A stretch of DNA of 64,000 nucleotides, taken from Saccoglossus kowalevskii (Eukaryota; Hemichordata; Enteropneusta; Harrimaniidae). Shown piece by piece: positions 56,323 through 64,000 of the stretch; position 1 is the stretch's first letter, and every line of letters starts with the position of its first letter. Below the pieces are notes generated by a model. It ran no database searches. It saw only the letters and a list, made by a program, of their open reading frames with translations, and was not told the origin of the DNA. Made by a program: the position numbers and the translations under genes. The stretch lies in NCBI RefSeq assembly GCF_000003605.2, contig NW_003153745.1, positions 261,125 through 325,124 on the forward strand, written 5' to 3'.

Positions 56323-59300
56323 GGTACCGGGCTAAGTAAAAGTCATGTTAAGTTGACTTGTAACCGTGTCAACAAAACTGGAGAAAAACCAACACGGCAA
56401 TTAAACGGGAGTGTTAGGATTGAACAAAGAGTGCACAGACATAAAAACTGACAAGTTGGAGGAAAAATTATGATGACAAGTCCAATCCACAGATCCCGAC
56501 TCAGATATGGGCAGTGAGCTTACAAGGTCAAGGTTAAAAAACCAAACAAATTAGAATTAACAATGGAGAAGAAAATAAATCTTTCTGCCTTTGTCAGAAC
56601 TCCATGGAGTATTGGTCAGAGCACACGCAATGATTTCCAAATTAACTTGCAGTCAAAACAAGTGTTAGGAACTTAATAACTACAATTTTCTAGCCGGAAT
56701 AAAAGTATAAATTAGCCCATAAAATATTAACAACTATTTACATTCGTTGTGGAGTGGTATGTGTAATGTACTCCCTGACTAACAATCATTTATATAAAAA
56801 ATATTTTTAACCAGAATTTTCACACTTTTAGTAATAATCAATAATTTAGTAAAATTTGAAATCTGCTGGAATGTGGTGCCAACCCAAATGCTTAGAAAAT
56901 ACTGGATGGTTCTGCCCTGAAGGCGTTCAGAGACCTAGCAAATAGTATAATATATTTTAACACCTAAACTTAATCATTTTCATTGTCTACAAGATGAAAA
57001 GAAATACTGAACCCTATACACCAGGAAGGCACACGGAAACGACACACCGGAGCGACTGATCCATCCTCTTTTTATTTATTTTTTTGCAAGTTAATTCTCT
57101 TGTCAGGCCGGTGAAGGAAGTTCTTTTCAAGGCACATTCAAATAAAGAGTTGCCAGGTGGTAATTTAGAACAGGAAATTTAGACAACCCCGTGCTCGCCG
57201 GGGCAAAGGCATGACCGGAACATAAAATCTGAGAGCGCGCTTCCAGGTTGCGACAGGGAAAAAAAAAAAAGGAATAAAGAAAGAAAAGAAAACTGTACTG
57301 TTAAAGTAATTGGGGGAGAGCAGTGTCAATTTCTTGCTGCTGAATTATTGAAGCCTCGCAGGTGCGAAAGAGAAAGAATGCTTTTCGTTTAGTTTATGAA
57401 TTATATACATTTTTTTTTCTTTCTTTTTTTCCTCCATGTTGCTAATTACATGTGAGGAAGGGGGGCTTTTGTGTGGACTGCCGATGCCTGGCTGAATTAG
57501 CGAAGCAATTGCAGGAAGTGTACAGCACAATGCGCTGAATCGAACTTATGGAAATGACATAAATAGGTAATAGAGAGACAAGACGACTGGATGCATTGTG
57601 TCGATGATTTCAGAAGGGTTCTTCTGTGATAAGAACGATAAAACTATCGTGTTTACGACGAATAGAAGGGGAGTAAAACGATTCACTATTGGTGGATAAG
57701 AGGCAGTGCACTAGTGAATAACGAGAAAAAGATACAGAGTCGTTAAGGAACCTTGCACATGGCATTGAATACCCACTGAATAGGCAAGTGTTTTGTTAAC
57801 CAGTTAAAGAGGGCTGGGCTGTTTGTTTCCCGATTCCCACTCAGGTTACCTAATCTTGGTATGACAACTACAAAGATGAAGACGAAAAGAGGAAAAAAAA
57901 AAAAAAAAAAAAAAAAAAAGGCTGAAAAGGCAGCAATCCATCAATTCAGAGAACAAAACAAAATGGTATCTAGTACCCGTGTATCATTGTGTATTATCGT
58001 AAAAAGTAGATTAAATATTCTGGCTTTGCATACATGTGTATGTAGGGGCTAGTTAGGTACCCTTGAGTTAATTGGACACCGAGACAGATACATGCGAAGA
58101 GTGCCTGCTCCTAAGTGGCTGCGGAGACGACAAGAAATTATACAAAGGCAATTGAGGAAATCCAATTTGATGCAAGACAGAATAATCCAAATCGAGAAAT
58201 AATTGGCTGATATTTAAAGAGGAGATTGAAAAAAAAAAAGAACGGTTTTCAGAGATGGCTTTTATTGTTCAAGGGTTCAGTACAAATATAAATAAATAAA
58301 TAAATAACACGACATTGTACGAAATGCTATGCGATCTAGAATTAAATCCAAATTGGACAGTTCGGGTAAAAAAACTTGCGTACCACAACCACTTGAAAAG
58401 ATTTCATTAAAGAAAGAAAAAATTACTCACGTTGCTGTTTAACGAGAAAATAAAGGAGAACACCCAAGGGTGGAGAAAAGCGAGCAAACAGACGCAACGA
58501 TGACAATGATAAAGTTCATGACGGGGCAATGAGTTGACTACTTATAAGCGACTGCGTTGTAGCAATGTGTATCACAACTTTCACAATAGTATGATTCAAT
58601 CTCTTTGTGAGTTGACTGCCCTGATTACAGCTCATTATATACTACAGAGAACAGAGAATGCTCATCAATTATTGTATTTTTATTTTATTTTAAATTCAGT
58701 CTTGAGAGAACAAATACTTAAACCATAGTATAGGTAATGTTTAACCTAATTAGCATAATTTTGATTAATTTAGCATCAGCATTTGCGTGATTTTTTTTGA
58801 AAAAGTTTAAAGGAATTGATGATTCAACTACATCACAATATATACTGGTACATAGCAGTTGAACAAAATATTTTAAAAATCCACTGTCAATTTAAAAAGA
58901 AAAGAATAAATCACATTTCAACTATTAAATATTTTTTCAAATAACAAAATTAAGTTAATACAGGTTTGTCTGTCTGTATAATTGGAGGAAAGAAGTAACC
59001 ACAACTTTTAGAAAACTATTTTCTAATACAATTACATTATGTAAATATTAATGCAAGATAGAATTAATCTCTATACTATTCTGGAACAAGTTCAAGAGAT
59101 TTCTGAATTATGAGGCGGGAGGATTGCAAGATGTAGGTTAGTGGATCACAAAGAAAGAAGCTTCAAATTACCATATTTTGGACATGATTTTTACTGCTAT
59201 TTTCATAAACTTGTGCTTTTAAATTATTAATTGAAACAAATTTTCCCAGCAATATCGCATTTATGATGTTGATGTGTTTCTGTTTTTTTGGCTTAAAAGT

Positions 59301-59553
59301 CGTAACGCATTAAAATATTGACACCCGACTTATTTGGATTGATGAATAAATAAAAAAAAAATGAAAAGAAAATGAGAAAAAACTGTTTAAACTTACGAAA
59401 CGATTACCATGTCCCTGCGACTGTGACTGATTCTGATGTCGGTACTGATGCCCATATCCTCCATATTGTGGTTGCTGGTATCGCTGTTGATTCTGCTGGT
59501 ATGCCTGCTGCTGACCCTGTGACTGCCGATTCCATCCTCCAGATCCACCATAG
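54641..59553 (-). CDS. 3' end of an hnRNP-like gene with a Q/G/Y-rich tail (partial)
   Basis: Two coding exons on the minus strand are supported. The exon at 59397-59553 (157 bp) follows a TTGTTACATAG acceptor and ends at a GTAAGT donor. After one split-codon base it encodes 52 residues, starting YGGSGGWNRQSQG and rich in Gln, Gly, Tyr, Asn and His. The last coding exon, 54641-54703, follows TTTAATTATTCAG, is in phase 0 with the first, and encodes 20 residues ending KYSQRRY before TAG. Such Q/G/Y/N-rich, Arg-dotted C-termini are typical of hnRNP-type and FUS-like RNA-binding proteins, where they drive self-association in nuclear granules. No RRM, KH or SPRY domain is in the window, so the exact family is unknown; the 5' part lies beyond the right edge. 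The gene converges with Nkx2-1. Confidence 0.75.
56284..56320. repeat. (CA)n microsatellite, about 18 units
   Basis: A perfect CA dinucleotide array in the intron of the minus-strand gene. The open frame through it (Thr-His repeats) is an artefact. Confidence 0.97.
57893..57919. repeat. poly(A) run, 27 bases
   Basis: An uninterrupted A27 after GACGAAAAGAGG. No upstream SINE or LINE body was recognised. Confidence 0.9.
58279..58306. repeat. (AAAT)n short array
   Basis: About six AAAT units, a simple repeat in the intron. Confidence 0.8.
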
Positions 59554-60117
59554 CTATGTAACAAACCAGACAAACATATATAGATATATATATACATATA
59601 TATATATAATTCAGAGAAGAAGGTGGCGTTTTTATTAGAAATAAATACACATATGTGCAAGGTGAGATCAAGGTGACTCTTGCCTGCTCGACTGTCAAGG
59701 TTTTGAGCCTACAACTGATATACCTGCGCCTTATGTTGTCAAGGTACATGTAAGTGATTGCCGAAGAAGTCAATCTTTTGTTTTATTCAGACGCAGTCGC
59801 TATACACTAAAGGGTAGAGGTCCTCACGTTAGAATAAAAAATGCATGTATATGTGTTGTGTATGTTGTACAGGAGTCACGTCAAACAACACAAAAACAAC
59901 CACTGCCCTTCAAGCTTAATTCAATCAAGACTATTTAATCATTCAACTTATTAAATAAAAAACGCTTAGAAATACTGTAGATGTGGGATAATAAAAGCAG
60001 AACAGAAACAAATAATTCAGTCAAATCTGTGTAATTATTGGTTAGGGCAAAATAAATCCATGTGTACCCCCCCCCCCTCCCTCCAAAAAAAATGTACGTT
60101 TCATGCGTTAAACAAAC
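59554..60117. other. intronic sequence 5' of the hnRNP-like exon
   Basis: On the minus strand this lies directly upstream of the Q/G/Y-rich exon. It contains TA repeats (59579-59606), which form part of the region before the acceptor, and a C-run with purine tract (60067-60092). No exon was recognised. Confidence 0.6.
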
Positions 60118-60815
60118 AGTATATCAGCTGCTACAGCTCCACTGTTTCAGACACTGAATGAGAAAGGATTATCAAATCAATCAGTCTAGCCATTTTCAAG
60201 ATAACAAGAATATTCACTAAAACTGTTGTTATCCACTCTTAATGAATTAGTCTGTTCGAGGAATGAATCAAATCAATCTGACCGTGGTCCATCCAAGGTG
60301 GTTTTCAAAAAGATATCAGAAATATTTTTTTTTATTTTAAGAGTATAAATAAATAAAGATATCGTCATGAAATCAACAAATGTTGAGAAGGACCACCAAA
60401 TGTGGCTATATATTACATATCAAAGCAATCACACCTGCGGTTTTTAAGAAGTCAAAAATTTAACAAGCAGCCTGTCTGCTGATACAAGCTTTGCTGTACA
60501 CATTGTAGTCAGACAGTTGAAAATAGCACTTTTTATGAGAAATAATCACTAAAATTAGAAAATTTACTTAGAATCTGACTAAGATCCACACAAGATGTCT
60601 GCATATAGAATATCAAAGCAATTGGGTTAATTATTTCAAAGAAGAAGTCAAAAATAGCCCTTTTTACCAAAAATGACAAAAATATTCACTAAAATTAGAA
60701 AAGTAAAGGTATCATCACAAAATAAACAAATCTAAGGTCCACTCAAAGTGTCTATGAATGACAGTCAGTAACATGAACTGTTCCACTCTGTCGACTCAAC
60801 AGCAGAGCTAAACAA
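60118..60815 (+). mobile_element. non-autonomous composite repeat, two diverged tandem copies
   Basis: The left part begins near CAGCTCCACTGT (60134-60145), a 10-of-12 match to the left end of the better copy at 62.6 kb. It continues with a body unit containing AAGATATC..TGAAATCAACAAAT and ATATCAAAGCAAT..TTTTTAAGAAGTC. A second start, ACAAGCAGCCTGTCTGCTGATA, follows at about 60463. A further body unit and the right end ACAGCAGAGCTA (60799-60810) complete it. There is no coding capacity. Inverted ends without an open frame suggest a MITE-like DNA element, but the transposase family is unknown. Confidence 0.6.
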
Positions 60816-62617
60816 AAAATCAGTATTGCTGCTGAAAGAGCGGACAAATATTTATCATAAACTTAGAAGGAAAAAAACAACTTTTTTTTTTATTTATGTT
60901 CCTGAAACAGTTTGTATACCCACGACCTGAGACCCCTAAAATGTGTTCACTTTTTTTTTTTTTTAAACTGCTGAGAGAGCCAGGCTTACAAGGACCGACC
61001 TTTGACCTTAATCAAGCCAGCAAACCAATATGGCACCTTGCATGTATGGAATTTTTTTTTCTTTTCCCCCCGGCAAGCATGACAATTAATAGTATGAAAT
61101 AGCTAATGAAGTACAATGCCCCCAATGTATGTCAACATTACAGATCACGCAACAGCTTGAATAAATCAATTATTGTACATTGTAAATACATGTTTCACTA
61201 AAGATTAAAGATATTTTATATCTAAAGTAAAAACTAAAACTAACAAACGTGATCAGATGGTAGCATTATTGTAAAATATCTGAAAGGCTGGAAGGTACAA
61301 ATATCTGAAAGGCTGGAAGGTACAAAGATCTAAAAAAAAAAAAAAAAAATCTAGCATGGCTTGATACGTCGATTTATTGACTGAACTCCCTAACCATTTA
61401 AAATTAATAAGGTTTCGAACTGACCTACCGTGAAAAACAAATAACAGCCAGCAGTTTTGTGGCTGTGATGAGATAAAAGTAAAATTGATGGAAGCATACT
61501 TGGCTCATATTAGAAGCAACAGGTATACATTACATGCTAGTGCCCACATTTTAAATTCAAGGCCCAGCAAGAAAGAGTAGACAAATTATTAATTTGTTTT
61601 CTAAATATTAAAATTGTCATTGAAATCAAACCATGAAACATAATGACATGCATTAGCAACCCATTATAAGTGATGTCAATGCCTAGTCTGAATGAAATCA
61701 GCCTAGACATGCTGAAGTGGTTGGGTTAGGGTGTTCCTCAGGACAAAAATGGCCGGCCAGTCAGTCAAACATTAAATTAACGTTCATCATGACTTAATTT
61801 TGTCAGGCATGTCTAAAAAATGGTGATGGACAGACCCCCAAAACACAAGTCCTTGTTTCAGACTTTCTCTGGAAAAACTTAATCTCAATTTCGTAAAGTC
61901 TGACTTATAATAAATTTATTTTGTTTGCACTCAACAATATATCGGGAAATAACTGCCCCCGCCAAACAAGTTAGCTCCTAATTACACATGGTTTAATCAA
62001 TGTTTATTCAATTTATTCAATTTACATGTTTGGAATTCAAAATAAAGCAAAGGGACAAATATAATATGAAAAAATTCCATGGAAACAAGAGACAAGAATT
62101 AATTAAGTGACGATTTTAGGAAATTTCATTTTGTATTGAAATTCCAGTTTCTATTTCTATGACAATAAACACCTGCTTCTGAGCAATCATATAAAATCAG
62201 TTGCTCTGTAGATAAACACCAAATTGTGAGTCTCATTGGCATGTGGAATCACACACGCTGATACCCACTATGGTAATGAACACATGCCATGCGACTGCCA
62301 GTTAGGTTATTGGTAATATTTTCACTGTACACCAAGATATAAAAATGTATTAATGAATTTGTTAGACCATGGTAAATAGCTGTTTTCGCTGTTGTTAAAT
62401 TATTTTGATCAAACAAAAAGAAAATGATTACTCAGCAAGGCCAAATTCAGATGTTAATATCTACACAGAAAACTGGCCCCAGGTAACATTTTTATTCATT
62501 CATTTAAAGTGCAAGCTATTTTGACATAAGCCAGGTACTTACTGAAATAATGTGTTTTGATTCTATATTTCAATTTCGAAAAAACATTAAAGAAAGTTAT
62601 TCAATAAAAAAAACAAA
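60816..62617. other. intronic sequence between two composite repeats
   Basis: It contains T-rich runs (60952-60964, 61053-61061), a 25-bp exact tandem duplication (61276-61325) and an A17 run (61333-61349). No exon or known element was recognised. It presumably belongs to an intron or 5' part of the minus-strand gene. Confidence 0.55.
61276..61325. repeat. exact 25-bp tandem duplication
   Basis: The unit beginning ATATCTGAAAGGCTGGAAGG occurs twice head to tail with no mismatch (61276-61300 and 61301-61325). Perfect identity suggests a recent local duplication. Confidence 0.95.
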
Positions 62618-63572
62618 AAACAAGCAGCCTCTCGGCTGAGATAGCTCCGCTGTTAGCAATGCACATTTCAATTAAACAACAGAAGATATCTTTAGAAAAT
62701 GAACAATATGCACAGTATCAATGAAATGGGACTTGCTGTTTTCAACAAGAATTCAAAAATATAATTTTTCACCATAAATGATTGTGGTTTTTAACAAGAA
62801 AATATCACTTTTTACCAAAAATGACAAAAATATACACCAAAATTAGAGAATTAAAGATATCATTACAAAATGAACAAATCTGAGAGAGGTCCACATGTAG
62901 TACCTATATATGTAATATCAAAGCAATTGGACTTGTGGTTTTTAACAAGAAGTTGAAAATATCACTTTTACCAAAATGACAAAAATATTCACCCAAATTA
63001 GAGAATTTAAGATATTATTACAAAATGAACAAATCTGAGAGAGGTCCACGTGTAGTACCTATATATGTAATATCAAAGCAATTGGACTTGCGGTTTTTAA
63101 CAAGAAGTTGAAAATATCACTTTTTACAAAAAATTACAAAAATATTCACCAAAATTAGGAAATTAAAGATATCAACATGAAATGAACAAATCTGAGAGAG
63201 GTCTACCCAAGGTACATATACACCAAGTATCAAAGCATTCAGGCTTGTAGTTTTCAAGAAGAAGTCGAATAAGTAAAACATTGACACGGACGCCGACGGA
63301 CAATCACTCACATGATAAGCTCCGCTCGACAAAGTCGACAGCGGAGCTAAAAATGACAAAAATATTCACCAAAATTAGAGAATTGAAGATATGATCATAA
63401 AATGAACAAATCTGAGAGAGGTCTACCCAAGGTACATATACACCAAGTATCAAAGCATTCAGGCTTGCAGTTTTCAAGAAGAAGTCGAAAAAGTAAAACA
63501 TTGGCACGGACGACGACGGACAATCACTCATATGATAAGGTCCGCTCGACAAAGTCGACAGCGGAGCTAAAA
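62618..63572 (+). mobile_element. non-autonomous repeat with inverted ends, tandem body and terminal hairpin
   Basis: The left end ACAAGCAGCCTCTCGGCTGA is followed by TAGCTCCGCTGT (62642-62653). Its exact reverse complement ACAGCGGAGCTA occurs at 63338-63349 and again at 63558-63569. The body has at least four tandem units, marked by TGAGAGAGGTC at 62881, 63036, 63193 and 63413 (periods 155, 157 and 220 bp). The two 3' units carry the extra GACGGACAATCACTCA..CTCCGCTCGACAAAGTCGACAGCGGAGC end, which folds into a 9-bp stem plus a 4-bp inner stem. There is no protein-coding capacity; open frames on the minus strand across it are repeat artefacts. It is best read as a MITE-like element whose 3' unit has been duplicated. 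Confidence 0.75.
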
Positions 63573-64000
63573 ACCCACCTATTACAACAAACAGCGTTAG
63601 AGAATGGGACATTTTCAGATGCTAACATTTAAGCCATTTAACCTTTTTTAACACTTTTCTTGTATTCTTCAATATTTCTGGAAATGAACCCTAATTTTTG
63701 AGCTAACGGGCCAAATTTTAGTAAATTTGGCTATTTTTGTCCCAATCTTCTGAACGAAAGTGCAGACTATAAACAGGACTATTTTGCAAATGCGCAATGA
63801 GAAGGAACTGGTGGTGAAAAGGTTAATACATCATTAAACATGTCAAAAAAATATTTTCCATCCTTAAAGTTAGACTGACATTGCAGTTTTTAAAAAAATC
63901 AATGTCAAAAATGAATCAGAACAGGTTACAGAAAAAAAAAAGTCTATATTTTACTTTTGGCAAAAGCTGAAATCTTTCTATATAATAATAAATAATAATA
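63573..64000. other. right edge, no gene recognised
   Basis: AT-rich sequence with A runs. No coding exon was seen. It presumably belongs to an intron or upstream part of the minus-strand gene, whose remaining exons lie beyond the window. Confidence 0.5.

Larger units (their letters stand above)
54704..59396 (-). other. 4.7-kb intron of the hnRNP-like gene
   Basis: The intron is bounded by a minus-strand GTAAGT donor (plus-strand 59391-59396) and a TTATTCAG acceptor (plus-strand 54704 onward). It contains a (CA)n microsatellite, A27 and (AAAT)n runs. I found no further exon with a defensible Q/G/Y-rich frame. A minus-strand AG..CAACGTGAGT near 58.43 kb would give an exon of only a few bases and is not called. 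Confidence 0.7.

Noticed and set aside
58430-58452. A minus-strand AG followed by CAAC and GTGAGT, a possible micro-exon of the hnRNP-like gene
   Set aside because: The exon would be four bases long and break the reading phase between the two supported exons.
63117-63612. Minus-strand open frames with similar hydrophobic sequences in tandem
   Set aside because: They are parallel translations of the tandem units of the inverted-end repeat and not membrane-protein genes.

Overview
The window reads as AT-rich genomic DNA of an invertebrate animal: spliced genes, long introns, very long gene-free spacers and many microsatellites. Only one gene can be named. It is a complete two-exon Nkx2-1 (TTF-1/NK2.1 class) homeobox gene on the + strand at about 6.1-8.4 kb. 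Its product starts [17 protein letters not shown], carries an NK-2 homeodomain with Tyr54 and an NK2-specific domain, and ends in GRTW, as vertebrate NKX2-1 does. In deuterostomes Nkx2-1 belongs to the pharyngeal gene cluster (Nkx2-1, Nkx2-2, Pax1/9, Slc25a21, Mipol1, FoxA). I infer a marine invertebrate, probably a deuterostome such as a hemichordate or echinoderm, but no cluster partner lies in the window to confirm this.

Layout: 1-6.1 kb is upstream, probably regulatory DNA. 6.12-8.44 kb is the Nkx2-1 coding region with a 1.2 kb phase-1 intron. About 8.44-10.0 kb looks like a long U- and AUU-rich 3' UTR ending near an AATAAA. From 10 to about 53.4 kb there is no recognisable gene, apart from a small cluster of exon-like segments at 34.58-35.28 kb of unknown identity. 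This spacer holds microsatellites, long G/C homopolymers and diverged repeats, and probably Nkx2-1 regulatory DNA. At 52.1-53.05 kb lie two families of degenerate, tandemly arranged repeat units.

From about 53.4 kb to the right edge, the minus strand carries the 3' end of a second gene, convergent with Nkx2-1. A 157-bp exon encodes a Q/G/Y-rich low-complexity segment like those of hnRNP-type RNA-binding proteins. It splices in phase across a 4.7-kb intron to a short last coding exon that ends SQRRY-stop. The rest of that gene lies beyond the right edge. Its upstream intron holds two copies of a non-autonomous repeat with matching inverted ends (TAGCTCCGCTGT/ACAGCGGAGCTA), internally tandem body units and a terminal hairpin.

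The most useful leads are the Nkx2-1 gene with its odd homeodomain residue 56 and lineage-specific glutamine tracts, the inverted-end composite repeats, and the unresolved exon-like cluster at 34.6-35.3 kb. I saw no clearly new multi-gene system.
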